DNA of 64,000 bases from Salaquimonas sp. (GCA_028289365.1 JANQQM010000060.1:54601-118600), one strand, 5' to 3'; shown: positions 50,238 through 60,395, counted from the stretch's first letter. Notes: generated by a model not told the origin, from the letters alone. Numbers and translations are program-made.

Positions 50238-50595
50238 TTATCATTCTATCGAGACCTCCTCCACGATGAAAAATAATTTTTGGCTTTCCTAATTGTTCAA
50301 TAGAACTAGAAACGTTAACCAATGTCAATGGCGCTGAACCATGCACCAACTCCAATCCGATATTCCAGCCGAGAGAACAACTTCGATGCCAGTATATTCC
50401 TAAATTCCGTGATTATCAGCGAACTTCATAGAGCGGTTGTATGTGGGCGCTCGATTCTATCCACAATATATTTTGAACACGTCATTTGTCCGAAAATTGC
50501 CTAACTAGAAAAAATTGGTGTAATTTTGCATTTTGAAAATTAATATGTTCATATAGTTTGTTGTATCCGTTTTGCGGGTTTGGAGGAGAAACCGC

Positions 50596-51921
50596 ATGAG
50601 CAATCCATATTTCGCTGACGCGTTGCTCGCTCGAGCCGAGGAAAAAGGCCCTGTCACCATTGGGCTGGCTGGCGCGGGCCAGATGGGTACAGACATTGTC
50701 GTTCAAGTCTCGCTGATGCCGGGCATACGTATTGGGGCCATCTCAGAAATTCGGCCTGATGGTGCAGTGGAGGCGCTGAAAATTGCGGGCTATGATGAGA
50801 ATGATTTTGCCTATGCATCAAATGCCAATGAGATCGATGCGGTGATTGAAGCGGGCAAGGTGGCAATTACGGAAAACCTGGATGCGCTAGCGGCCGCGGG
50901 ACGGTTGGACGTGGTGGTTGATGCGACCGGAAACCCCAATGTCGGTACGATGTTTGCCCTGGAAGTCATGCGAAACGGCAAGCATATCGTTATGTTGAAT
51001 GTGGAAGCGGACATAACAATCGGCCGATATCTAAAGGAACAGGCGCGCAAGGCAGGTGTGGTCTACACCGGCGCAGCAGGTGATGAACCGGCCTGTACAC
51101 TCGAGATCATCGGATTCGCGCGCAGCCTGGGCATGACAGTTGTTGCAGCAGGAAAGGGCAAGAACAATCCGCTGAAACTGGATGCCGTACCGGAAGAGTA
51201 TGAAACCGAAGCGCGACAGAGAAACATGAATGCGCGCATGCTGGTGGAATTTGTCGACGGCTCCAAAACGGCAATCGAAATGGTAGCGATTGCCAACTCT
51301 ACCGGCCTGGTCCCTGATGTACCCGGCATGCATGGGCCAACCGCCACGCTCGACGAATTGTCTTCAGTTTTGTGTCCACGCAAAGATGGCGGAATATTAC
51401 ATCGAAAGGGCGTGGTCGATTATTCGATTGGCAAGGGTGTAGCACCGGGTGTGTTCTGCATTGTTGAGACACAACATCCCCGAATCTTGGAGCGTATGAT
51501 CGATCTGAAGATGGGTAATGGACCCTACTTCACCCTATACCGGCCGTATCACCTTACCAGCATCGAAGTTCCACTCTCTGCCGCTCGCGCGGTAATTCAC
51601 AATACCGCAGACATGGTTCCCCTGGATAACCCGGTAGCTGAGGCGGTTGCTGTCGCCAAGCGCGACCTCAAACCAGGTGAGACGCTTGGAATGATCGGTG
51701 AATCCGAATATCGTGGCATGGCCATAAACTGGCAGGAGGGAAGAGATGCGGGCTGTATTCCAATCGGTCTCGCAGAAAAAGCGATAATCAATGAGCCGGT
51801 CAAGGAAGGGGATATGCTCACATACAAGAATTGTACGCCTGACGAGTCACTCATAATTACAAAACTCCGTCGGCAACTGGATCAATTGGACGGTCAGCTG
51901 ACCGGATCCAACGTCGCCTGA
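50596..51921 (+). CDS. NAD(P)-dependent homoserine dehydrogenase-like oxidoreductase with SAF-type C-terminus
   Basis: IGLAGAGQMGTDIVVQVSLMPGIRIGAISE; C-terminal AVAKRDLKPGETLGMIGE..EPVKEGDMLTYKN. Confidence 0.8.
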   Translation: MSNPYFADALLARAEEKGPVTIGLAGAGQMGTDIVVQVSLMPGIRIGAISEIRPDGAVEALKIAGYDENDFAYASNANEIDAVIEAGKVAITENLDALAAAGRLDVVVDATGNPNVGTMFALEVMRNGKHIVMLNVEADITIGRYLKEQARKAGVVYTGAAGDEPACTLEIIGFARSLGMTVVAAGKGKNNPLKLDAVPEEYETEARQRNMNARMLVEFVDGSKTAIEMVAIANSTGLVPDVPGMHGPTATLDELSSVLCPRKDGGILHRKGVVDYSIGKGVAPGVFCIVETQHPRILERMIDLKMGNGPYFTLYRPYHLTSIEVPLSAARAVIHNTADMVPLDNPVAEAVAVAKRDLKPGETLGMIGESEYRGMAINWQEGRDAGCIPIGLAEKAIINEPVKEGDMLTYKNCTPDESLIITKLRRQLDQLDGQLTGSNVA

Positions 51922-51932
51922 GGCCTACGGTT

Positions 51933-53441
51933 ATGCGCGATATCGTTGTGGGCGTCGATGCATCCACGACAGCTGTCAAAGCCATCGCTTTTGATTCTTC
52001 TGGAAAACCTATCTACGAAGCAAAGGCTTCATACCCGCTTGCAACACCCAAACCTGGCCATGTTGAACAGGATGCGGAAGACTGGTGGCGAGCGCTTTCA
52101 AACACCTTGAAACAATTGACGCAAGAGGTATCCCCGGCGCGCATCGCAGCTATCGCTCTCACCCATCAACGGGAGACATTTGTCCTGGTGGACAAGCACG
52201 GGCAACCCATTCGTCCGGCGATCCTCTGGTTGGACGAACGTTCCCGCGCGGAAGTCGCGGAACTCTCTGCCAAACTGGGTCGGGAAAACATCCGCGATTG
52301 GAGCGGCAAACCGCCAGACCCGACGCCCGGACTATACGGATTGATGTGGCTCAACAAACATGAGCGCGGCTCGCTCGATCAAGCTGATTTTGTAGCCGAC
52401 ACCGGGACCTTTCTTCACTTTCGCCTGACAGGTGAGCGGACAGCAAGCCTTGCAAGCGCGGATCCATTGGGGATCGTGGATCTGCAGGCCCGCAACTGGC
52501 GGCCGGAGCTCGTCGATGCAGCAGGACTGGGTTCGAAACAATTGCCGAAACTTGTTGCACCGGGTGCCGAGGTCGGGCGCGTTAGTGCCGAAGCATCCGA
52601 AGCCTGTGGTCTTGAAAAGGGCACACCTGTTTATGGCGCGGTCGGCGACGGACAGGCAAATGGGCTCGGTCTTGGTGTCACGGAAGAAGGAAAGGCTTGC
52701 CTCTCGCTTGGCTCAGGTGTTGTTTTTGGCATGTATGTTTCTCGATACGCAATGTCGGATGCCTATCGAATGCTGACTGCCCCTGACGGCAAGGGCTTTA
52801 TGCTGGAAACCGTAATAAGATCTGGAATGCAACTCCTCGAATGGGTCATGCGCACAACAAGGTACGACGCAGTCAACGAGCTTGAAAAGCTGGCGCGCGA
52901 AATACCGCCTGGTTGCGACGGGTTATTAACGCTTCCATATTTCTCCGGCGTCATGAGTCCTTATTGGGACGAGACCGCCCGGGGTGCGATGGTTGGCTTA
53001 TCGCTTGATCACACGCCGGGGCATCTGTACCGATCTGCAATCGAGGCAATCTGCTTTGAACAAGCAATTGCTACCACCTCTGTTGAGGAAAGCCTTAATG
53101 TCAGGGCTTCCAATATCGTGGCAAGTGGAGGCGGCACAAATTCCCAACTAATCATGCAGTGCCTGACTTCGATCATGGGCAGGCCGATTGCCATCTCTCC
53201 GGTCAAGGAAGCTGCTGCCCTGGGGGCCGCGATGCTGGCAGCGATCGGCGCCGGATGGTTCACGGATACAAAGCAGGCCGCCGCCTCAATGTGCACCGAA
53301 CCCACCGAACTTATTGAGCCGGACTCGAATTTGGTCGAAAACTACGGCCCGCTCAAAACCGTATATGAAGACCTCTATTCAGAATTGAAGCCGACCAGTG
53401 ATGCGTTGGCAATTCTGTCATCAGGGCATGATGGTTCTTAA
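51933..53441 (+). CDS. FGGY carbohydrate kinase (xylulokinase-like)
   Basis: DIVVGVDASTTAVKAIAFDSSG; HVEQDAEDWW; ILWLDERS. Confidence 0.92.
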   Translation: MRDIVVGVDASTTAVKAIAFDSSGKPIYEAKASYPLATPKPGHVEQDAEDWWRALSNTLKQLTQEVSPARIAAIALTHQRETFVLVDKHGQPIRPAILWLDERSRAEVAELSAKLGRENIRDWSGKPPDPTPGLYGLMWLNKHERGSLDQADFVADTGTFLHFRLTGERTASLASADPLGIVDLQARNWRPELVDAAGLGSKQLPKLVAPGAEVGRVSAEASEACGLEKGTPVYGAVGDGQANGLGLGVTEEGKACLSLGSGVVFGMYVSRYAMSDAYRMLTAPDGKGFMLETVIRSGMQLLEWVMRTTRYDAVNELEKLAREIPPGCDGLLTLPYFSGVMSPYWDETARGAMVGLSLDHTPGHLYRSAIEAICFEQAIATTSVEESLNVRASNIVASGGGTNSQLIMQCLTSIMGRPIAISPVKEAAALGAAMLAAIGAGWFTDTKQAAASMCTEPTELIEPDSNLVENYGPLKTVYEDLYSELKPTSDALAILSSGHDGS

Positions 53442-54391
53442 TCGGCCAGTAATCCCCTGGCCGCATCTTCGTCCGTGACCAAAGTGGTTACTCTTATAAA
53501 GGAAAGCGCGGCCCGCAATGCTTCAATCTTTTCGTTACCGCCAGACAACAATACGATTGAAGGTATTTCTGCCAGGTCCGCCAATGGGATACTGCATGCC
53601 CGTTCATTGACGGGATGCGAGACCAGGGAACCGTCTGCCTTGATGAAATGTCCCAACACGTCGCCCACTGCTCCCGACTCGCCCAATTCATCCCATTCGT
53701 GCGGCCTGATAAACCCGTAATCGGCAATCGGATTGTCTCTGGAAAACGAACCTGTGCTGATGATTGCCATATTTGCACGCTGTGCCCAGTGGAGGACGTC
53801 CTGAATGCTGCGCTGGCTCATGAAAGCGGTCTGGTGATCAGGCTCGTCTGCAAAAACGGGCACTGGCAAAACGTAACACTCCGCGTTCAGTCGCCTTGCC
53901 AGTTCGACTGCCGCACCCGCAGGATTCAATGGCGAAGAACGGGTCAGGCCGCCAAGCAAAGATACAATAACGGAACGGGCCACCTGTCGCTCCGGGATCT
54001 GGCTGATAGCCGCTTTGATGGTTCGACCCCAACCAATTCCGACCACATCTCCCGGTGAAATTCGTGAGGAAAGATATTCGCCGGCGGCATGACCCACAAG
54101 GCGTGGCGCATTTCCCGTCTCGTATGCGGATGGAACAACGATCGCTTCTGCCAGCCCAAACCGGTCGACAAGCCTTGATTGCAACTCAAGGCATGATTTC
54201 AAGCGATTACGAATCTTGAACTGAACAATTCCGTCTTCGCGGGCAGCCGAAAGAAGGCGGTGTACCTTTACGCGGCCGACACCCAGCATCTCAGCGATGC
54301 GTTCCTGTGTCTGGCCTTCGACATAATAATGCCAGGCTGCACGGGCCTTCACGTCATTTTCGTTTTCCTGGTAAGTTACATTTTCATTCAT
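53438..54391 (-). CDS. sugar-binding transcriptional regulator (SorC/DeoR family)
   Basis: AAWHYYVEGQTQERIAEMLGVGRVKVHRLLSAAREDGIVQFKI HTH plus sugar-binding domain; start corrected. Confidence 0.9.
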   Translation of the reverse strand: MNENVTYQENENDVKARAAWHYYVEGQTQERIAEMLGVGRVKVHRLLSAAREDGIVQFKIRNRLKSCLELQSRLVDRFGLAEAIVVPSAYETGNAPRLVGHAAGEYLSSRISPGDVVGIGWGRTIKAAISQIPERQVARSVIVSLLGGLTRSSPLNPAGAAVELARRLNAECYVLPVPVFADEPDHQTAFMSQRSIQDVLHWAQRANMAIISTGSFSRDNPIADYGFIRPHEWDELGESGAVGDVLGHFIKADGSLVSHPVNERACSIPLADLAEIPSIVLLSGGNEKIEALRAALSFIRVTTLVTDEDAARGLLAD

Positions 54392-54591
54392 AATACAAAT
54401 AAACTGCTTAGAAGGTGTACCATCCATGGTCTTCCATTTTGTCGAATGTAGCGACACTCGACAAAACTGGCAATGAACCCACATTTTCCGGCGCTTGCGT
54501 TATCCTCGCATCCTGGTAACTCGATAAGATGAGCGGCAGACCTCGATTGATTGCAAACAGGCCAAGCTAATCTTGGAATTCGGGATGAGTT

Positions 54592-55266
54592 TCACCAAGG
54601 AATTGTCTTGCCGCTGGAGTCAAGAAAGCTACCGGTGTCTGTTGGTTTTAGACCTTCCAATACGCCCAGTATCTTCCTTGCGGCTTCCTCAGGCGCAACT
54701 GACGGATGGCTGCGGTAATTACTGGTAAGGCTGGTTGCAACTGTACCCGGATGCAAAGCAATACAGACCAGCTGCTTATGGCTTCTGGCGAGTTCAATCG
54801 CGCTGGTATGGATCAGCTGATTGAGGGCGGCCTTTGAAGCCCGATAGGCGTACCAGCCGCCGAGCCGGTTATCGCCAATGGATCCAACCCGGGCAGACAG
54901 GGCAGCAAACACTGCAGGCCGGTCTTTCGGGATGAAGGGTATCAGGTGTTTCAGCAATAATGCTGGTCCGACAGCATTTAGAGCGAATTGCTGTGACAGC
55001 GCATTCGGATCTAGCGCCTTTAGCGTTTTCTCCGGCTGGTAATTGTCAATCACCAACGCGCCGGTTGTAACGATCATTAATTCGAATTGTCCGTCCAAGC
55101 CGCTGATGGCCCGCTTTATGCTTTCCTCATTGGTGATATCCAGGCCGTCTATGCTTCGCGACAGGGTCACGACCTCATAAGCGCGCGCATCCAGCTCTTC
55201 CGATATTGCCCTGCCGATACCACCACTGGCACCGATTACCAGTGCTCGTTGTCTGATTTTATCCAT
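54592..55266 (-). CDS. SDR family oxidoreductase
   Basis: RALVIGASGGIGRAISEEL; GWYAYRASKAALNQL. Confidence 0.9.
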   Translation of the reverse strand: MDKIRQRALVIGASGGIGRAISEELDARAYEVVTLSRSIDGLDITNEESIKRAISGLDGQFELMIVTTGALVIDNYQPEKTLKALDPNALSQQFALNAVGPALLLKHLIPFIPKDRPAVFAALSARVGSIGDNRLGGWYAYRASKAALNQLIHTSAIELARSHKQLVCIALHPGTVATSLTSNYRSHPSVAPEEAARKILGVLEGLKPTDTGSFLDSSGKTIPW

Positions 55267-55281
55267 TATCGCGCCAATAAC

Positions 55282-55725
55282 TCAGTTCAACGCCAGTATT
55301 GAGCCGTTGAGCAGCGTCGCGAATGACACCCAAGCGGCATAGGGCACAAACAGCCAAGCCGAGAGACGGTCGCGCGACCAGGTGACGAATATGAATGCCA
55401 GGATTGTCATCAACAACAAGACAATTACGACAAGCGCCATGCCGACCTGCTGGGCACTAAAGAAAATCGGCGACCAGGCAAAATTCAAAGCGAGCTGCAC
55501 GCCCCATATTTTCATGGCCGTACCTGAGGGCTCGCTTTGCCAGATGCGCCAACCGGCAATTGCGATCAAGAGATAGATTACCGTCCATACCGGGCCAAAA
55601 ATCCAATTCGGCGGATTAAAGGATGGTTTGGCAAGTTCCGCATACCAAGCGCCGGGCGCGGTCATGGTGCCGATAAGAATGCCGCCACCCAGTACCAGTA
55701 AGACAAAGACAATAAGTGATTTCAT
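55282..55725 (-). CDS. TspO/MBR family protein
   Basis: WYAELAKPSFNPPNWIFGPVWTVIYLLIAIAGWRIWQ. Confidence 0.95.
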   Translation of the reverse strand: MKSLIVFVLLVLGGGILIGTMTAPGAWYAELAKPSFNPPNWIFGPVWTVIYLLIAIAGWRIWQSEPSGTAMKIWGVQLALNFAWSPIFFSAQQVGMALVVIVLLLMTILAFIFVTWSRDRLSAWLFVPYAAWVSFATLLNGSILALN

Positions 55726-55741
55726 TGTAAATCTGACCAGC

Positions 55742-56728
55742 TCAGCGTGGTTTCACAAAGGATGGGTCGGGTTCGCCCTTCAGGCATGCAACAATCCATG
55801 GGTAACTATCAGTCACGTAATATCCATAGCTGCCATTCACCGTCATTCCGTTACATTCATCAAGATCGCCAGCATTGGTAAACTCATAGTCAGCCCGATA
55901 AAGGCCGTCATAGGTTCCGCCCGGATTGCCGTCACCATCGGGACGGGAGCCCCTTTTCAGTGTGTAGCCGGATACGACTTTGCGTACCTTGCCGTCTGCA
56001 TCCTTGAAATAGGATCCGTAGACCGGAAACCCGTCTGAGGCAAAGCCAATCACGGGCGAACCATCGGGACCCGGATTGTCGTCGAACAGCGCGTCCGGAT
56101 TGCCATGATAATGATAGCGTCCATCCGGCTGGGTATGGGCATGGTGATCGTCTTCTGCAAAGGTGGCAAATTCCGACATGGGGTCCAGGAGCCAAGGATC
56201 GCTTGCGCGGCAGCCGGCTAGCACATTCCCGTTTGCATCTGCCTGCGGGCTGGTTGGCCGGTAACATCCGGCAGATTGTATATCGACAACTGCACCATTC
56301 AGCAGGATAGCATCAAAACTGGTCTGCTCGAGCTGGCTAATAGTGTCTGTTGCCTGCGGATTGCGGGTAACCTTGAATGTGTGCCCGATGGCAGCCACTT
56401 TCGAGGCGAAGTCGCGTCGCGAACCGCCGCCGACATCATGGTTTGGAATTCCATTTGACTGGATCGTGCAGTTGTCCTCACCAACCTCAATAATAACAGC
56501 GCCAGCAAGCAGTTTGTTTTGTTGGATATCCGTTATCTCAGAGACATAAATGTTTGCATGATCGGCGCAGTCCGCTGAAGTATTCGTCAAAATCTTGTTG
56601 GTTATGTCGATACGATCGGGATTGGAGTCGGCGGCCTTTTCTACCTGGGTGGCATCCTGAGCGATAGATGGTATCGCGAATAGGACACTCGCGGTAACGG
56701 TCATCCCAAATACAAGTATATTTCGCAT
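55742..56728 (-). CDS. YHYH domain-containing secreted protein
   Basis: DDHHAHTQPDGRYHYHGNPDALF; signal peptide. Confidence 0.88.
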   Translation of the reverse strand: MRNILVFGMTVTASVLFAIPSIAQDATQVEKAADSNPDRIDITNKILTNTSADCADHANIYVSEITDIQQNKLLAGAVIIEVGEDNCTIQSNGIPNHDVGGGSRRDFASKVAAIGHTFKVTRNPQATDTISQLEQTSFDAILLNGAVVDIQSAGCYRPTSPQADANGNVLAGCRASDPWLLDPMSEFATFAEDDHHAHTQPDGRYHYHGNPDALFDDNPGPDGSPVIGFASDGFPVYGSYFKDADGKVRKVVSGYTLKRGSRPDGDGNPGGTYDGLYRADYEFTNAGDLDECNGMTVNGSYGYYVTDSYPWIVACLKGEPDPSFVKPR

Positions 56729-56952
56729 TATTTCCTCCTGCCTGTCAGTTTGCCCGGGTTTTGATGGCCAATACAGCAGTTTTGTTAGCTAGTGCAGTAA
56801 AGGCAATATGTCCACGTCGGGTACACCAACAGGAACCAGGAGGCCTGCAGAAAACCTATTTCGCGAATGCACGGCTAGATAGCTGAATCGAAATAATTGA
56901 CCACGCATTATTCGATCTGGTTAACTTGGACCTCAATGCGGAGTGATTTCCA

Positions 56953-57660
56953 ATGGCTGAGACTGTTTCTTCAGAAGACGTGAACGCGCAAGCGACGCGA
57001 TTGCGCGACTGGCCAGATCTGATCTACCTCCTGCATGAATGGGAAACGCTTTACCGGCAAGGCTCAACCGGTGGCAGCAAGATCATCCGGGGGCATCGGC
57101 GACGGGTTCGCGATACGCTGTCGAATATCGTCGACAGCAATCCGGAAGTATCTTTTCGATCTGCCATGCAACTTCCCGTGACCGCGCATCTGCCAAGAGC
57201 GCTCGATCTGGGTGCCCGTAATGCGCTGGCCGGCATGAGCAACGCATTGGGTCGGGTCACAGATTTGCTGACCTGGGAGTATGGATATTCACGGGTACCC
57301 AAAGCTCTGGTTCAGAAATATGGCTATTGCGAAATACTTGGACCAGCGGGGCCCGTCAGATCCGATCGAATGATCCTGGGATTCGTTCTGTTTGCGCCAA
57401 ATACGACCTATCCCCAACACTCCCATTCCGATATTGAGGAAAGTTATATTTCGATTGCTGGTGCCTGGTCTGAAAACGATCTGGCTGTTTATGCACCGGG
57501 TTCGTTAATCTTGAACAAACCTGGAGAAGAACACCGCATCACCACCGGACAAACTGACCCTTGCCTGCTGGCCTATGCCTGGATAGGCCCGCATGATCGT
57601 CTTTCGACGCCAGGCATGAAGTTCTCCAGGACCCGGAAACGAACCGAACATGGTATTTGA
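56953..57660 (+). CDS. dddL: dimethylsulfoniopropionate (DMSP) lyase, DddL-like
   Basis: C-terminal cupin YPQHSHSDIEESYISIAGAWSENDLAVYAPGSLILNKPGEEHRITTGQTDPCLLAYAWIG typical of the DddL family; size 235 aa. Confidence 0.8.
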   Translation: MAETVSSEDVNAQATRLRDWPDLIYLLHEWETLYRQGSTGGSKIIRGHRRRVRDTLSNIVDSNPEVSFRSAMQLPVTAHLPRALDLGARNALAGMSNALGRVTDLLTWEYGYSRVPKALVQKYGYCEILGPAGPVRSDRMILGFVLFAPNTTYPQHSHSDIEESYISIAGAWSENDLAVYAPGSLILNKPGEEHRITTGQTDPCLLAYAWIGPHDRLSTPGMKFSRTRKRTEHGI

Positions 57661-57901
57661 GCCGATTAAACCATCAGGGTTCTACCTCCCGTGGCGGATC
57701 AGCGTTCAGGAATTTTCAGACCATAGAATATTGGAGCGAGAACAAGATTTTCGTTTTGTTGTTGTCCAGCCTCTTTCAATTTCGCCGAGTATGGGGAACA
57801 ATCGAAAGCTGCCAAGAGCTTGCACGAAATTACAACATCAATACTGAATATGTTGAGATTGTCAGCCCCGTCTGTACCTGTAAAACAAATGGAACCCCAA
57901 G

Positions 57902-58903
57902 ATGAAGCAATCAATTCATTCGATCTACTTAGTTGTTGCAGTCTTTACTGCATTGGTCCTGTCGATATCGGTGCTTCAAGCCCAGGAAAACGATCCCCTG
58001 CCGTCCTGGAACGAAGGTGAGGCAAAATCGAGCATTATTGATTTCGTTACTGCCGTCACAACCGAGGGAGGCGCGGATTATGTAGCGCCGACTGACCGTA
58101 TCGCGACGTTTGACAATGATGGCAATTTGTGGGGCGAACAGCCACTTTATGTGCAGCTCGTATTTGCGCTGGACCGCGTAAAGGAGATGGCGCCGCAAAA
58201 TCCTGAATGGAAGGATACCGAGCCGTTCAAATCGGTTTTGGCTGGAGATATGAAGGGGGTCGCAGCAACAGGCAAGGAGGGTCTGGCGAAGATTCTGGCT
58301 GCAACCCACACAGGAATGACGAGTGAGGAATTCACCAGGATTGCCAAGGAGTGGATCGAGACTGCCCGACATCCGGAACTGAATAAGCCATACACTTCGC
58401 TGATCTACCAACCGATGCTTGAAGTCATCGATTACCTTCGAGCCAATGATTTCAAGGTGTTCATCGTTTCAGGTGGCGGTATCGAATTCATGCGACCGTG
58501 GACGGAGAAGGTCTATGGAATTCCTTCCGAATATGTTGTCGGCACTTCGATCAAGACCGAATACAAGGTCAGGGATGGTGAGCCGGTGATCATGCGGCTG
58601 GCGGAGATCGATCTGGTTGACGACAAGGCAGGTAAGCCGATTGGCATTCACCGGTATATCGGCAAGCGCCCGATCGCCGCATTTGGCAATTCTGACGGCG
58701 ATTTCGAGATGCTGGAATATACAACTTCGGGGCCTGGCCGCCGGTTCGGCATGATCATTCATCATGACGATGCAGAACGCGAATATGCCTATGACCGTGA
58801 TTCTCATATCGGCCGGCTGGACAGGGGTCTGGACGAAGGTCCCAAACGCGGCTGGACGATCGTCAGCATGAAGAACGACTGGAAAACGATCTATCCGGAA
58901 TAA
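57902..58903 (+). CDS. secreted HAD-family phosphatase-like hydrolase
   Basis: Signal peptide; TFDNDGNLWGEQP (DxDxxL-like motif I), FIVSGGG, AFGNSDGDFEML. Confidence 0.85.
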   Translation: MKQSIHSIYLVVAVFTALVLSISVLQAQENDPLPSWNEGEAKSSIIDFVTAVTTEGGADYVAPTDRIATFDNDGNLWGEQPLYVQLVFALDRVKEMAPQNPEWKDTEPFKSVLAGDMKGVAATGKEGLAKILAATHTGMTSEEFTRIAKEWIETARHPELNKPYTSLIYQPMLEVIDYLRANDFKVFIVSGGGIEFMRPWTEKVYGIPSEYVVGTSIKTEYKVRDGEPVIMRLAEIDLVDDKAGKPIGIHRYIGKRPIAAFGNSDGDFEMLEYTTSGPGRRFGMIIHHDDAEREYAYDRDSHIGRLDRGLDEGPKRGWTIVSMKNDWKTIYPE

Positions 58904-58952
58904 ATCAAAGTGAGGCGAACTGGCTGATCAGAACCCAAGAGAGGAGCCAAAA

Positions 58953-59726
58953 ATGCGAATAGTAATAAACCTGATAATCGCCTGGTTTTGCCTGGCATTT
59001 ATATCTTCCACGACAAGTTTGAATTCTGACGCAAAGGCTCAGGACCAGACCGTGGACCCGGCCGCAATCGAGGCATTAAAGCAGATGGGCGCTCATCTGC
59101 GGACACTGGAAAACTTTTCGATGACTGCCCATACCACGCAGGATGCATTGCTGCCGGACGGGCAGAAGATTCAGGTCTCGGGAATATCGATCTATTCAGT
59201 ACGCGCTCCGGACCGCATGAAACTGGAAGTCGATACAGATGCTCAACACCGCATCTACTTTTATGATGGCAAGTCGGTGACGCAATTTGCGCCGCAATTG
59301 AATCTGTATGCGGTCTTTGACGCGCCCGGATCGATTTCCGAAACCCTCCAACATGCCCGCAAGCTGTATTCGGTCTCGTTGCCACTTTCCGACCTGTTTT
59401 ATGCCGGCGCGAACGAAGAGGCGATGAATAAAATTACCTCGGCAATCTATGTTGGCGATACGTTACTGGATGATCATTGGTGCAGACATTATGCCTATCG
59501 CGTCCCGAATGTGGATTTTCAGGTCTGGATCAGGCGCGATGGTGATCCGTTGCCCTGTGAATTTGTTACCATTGACCGGACCAATCCTGCAAAACCCAGG
59601 GATGCTGCTCTGATCAGTTTTGACCTGGATGCAAAGTTCGATGATCAGGTTTTCATGTTCTCGCCGCCATCCGGCGCATCGAAGATCGAATTTGACCCGG
59701 CAAAACAAGCTGCAAGCGACAATTGA
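58953..59726 (+). CDS. DUF2092 domain protein
   Basis: LKQMGAHLRTLENFSMTAHTTQDALLPDGQKIQVSG..RAPDRMKLEVDTDAQHRIYFYDGKSVTQFAPQLNLYA. Confidence 0.8.
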   Translation: MRIVINLIIAWFCLAFISSTTSLNSDAKAQDQTVDPAAIEALKQMGAHLRTLENFSMTAHTTQDALLPDGQKIQVSGISIYSVRAPDRMKLEVDTDAQHRIYFYDGKSVTQFAPQLNLYAVFDAPGSISETLQHARKLYSVSLPLSDLFYAGANEEAMNKITSAIYVGDTLLDDHWCRHYAYRVPNVDFQVWIRRDGDPLPCEFVTIDRTNPAKPRDAALISFDLDAKFDDQVFMFSPPSGASKIEFDPAKQAASDN

Positions 59727-59736
59727 GGAGAACGGC

Positions 59737-60324
59737 ATGATTAGCATCAGAAAAACATTGGCCTTGTCCTCAGCGCTTGCGCTGGCAATCGGTGTAGTCT
59801 TGATTGCCGCCAAGGACGCAGATGCAAGGCGTGGTGGCGGTGGCCATCATGGTGGTGGACATCATGGTGGTGGACATCACGGTGGCGGTGGACATCACGG
59901 CGGCGGTGGACATCATGGCGGTGGCGGTCATGACGGTGGTGGCGGTGGACATCACGGTGGCGGCGGCCATCATGGCGGTGGTGGACATCACGGTGGTGGC
60001 GGTGGACATCACGGTGGTGGCGGCCATCATGGCGGTGGAGGCCATCATGGCGGTGGCGGAAATCATCATCACCACCATCATCATCACCACCACGGGAATG
60101 ATTGGAACAATTGGTATGACGACGGATTCTGGCCCGGCTATGTGACCGGCGTAGCGGTCGGTGCAACAATCGGCGCAATAGGAAGTGCCGTCTACACCCT
60201 TCCTCCCGGCTGTGTTGTTGTCGATTATGGCGGGATTGCCTACCGGCATTGCGACGAATACTGGCTGCAGCCGCGATATCAGGGTTCACGCGTCATTTAT
60301 GTGCGCGTCAATCCGCCGTTCTGA
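59737..60324 (+). CDS. secreted Gly/His-rich tandem-repeat protein
   Basis: MISIRKTLALSSALALAIGVVLIAAKDADARR then (GGGHH)n/(GGGGHH)n repeats, NH10 run and a conserved C-terminus GCVVVDYGGIAYRHCDEYWLQPRYQGSRVIYVRVNPPF. Confidence 0.8.
   Translation: MISIRKTLALSSALALAIGVVLIAAKDADARRGGGGHHGGGHHGGGHHGGGGHHGGGGHHGGGGHDGGGGGHHGGGGHHGGGGHHGGGGGHHGGGGHHGGGGHHGGGGNHHHHHHHHHHGNDWNNWYDDGFWPGYVTGVAVGATIGAIGSAVYTLPPGCVVVDYGGIAYRHCDEYWLQPRYQGSRVIYVRVNPPF
59832..60095 (+). repeat. tandem GGT/GGC-CAT/CAC repeat tract encoding Gly-His repeats
   Basis: Iterated ggtggcggtggacatcacggtggcggc.. units ending in a 10-codon His run. Confidence 0.85.
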
Positions 60325-60339
60325 TTTGAATTGCCGATT

Positions 60340-60375
60340 CCATCCCTGCACGTCAATCCAGATGTGCAGGGATGG
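60340..60375. terminator. candidate bidirectional terminator between convergent genes
   Basis: CCATCCCTGCAC-N12-GTGCAGGGATGG perfect 12-bp stem. Confidence 0.6.
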
Positions 60376-60395
60376 TGGCTTTCAAGATTTAGTGG

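Noticed and set aside
59747-60289. Overlapping 180-aa and 159-aa antisense ORFs and a 113-aa plus-strand ORF over the Gly/His repeat
   Set aside because: Low-complexity readings of the same codon-repetitive DNA (His/Arg-, Thr/Met- and Val/Asp-rich); only the frame with signal peptide and structured C-terminus is credible.
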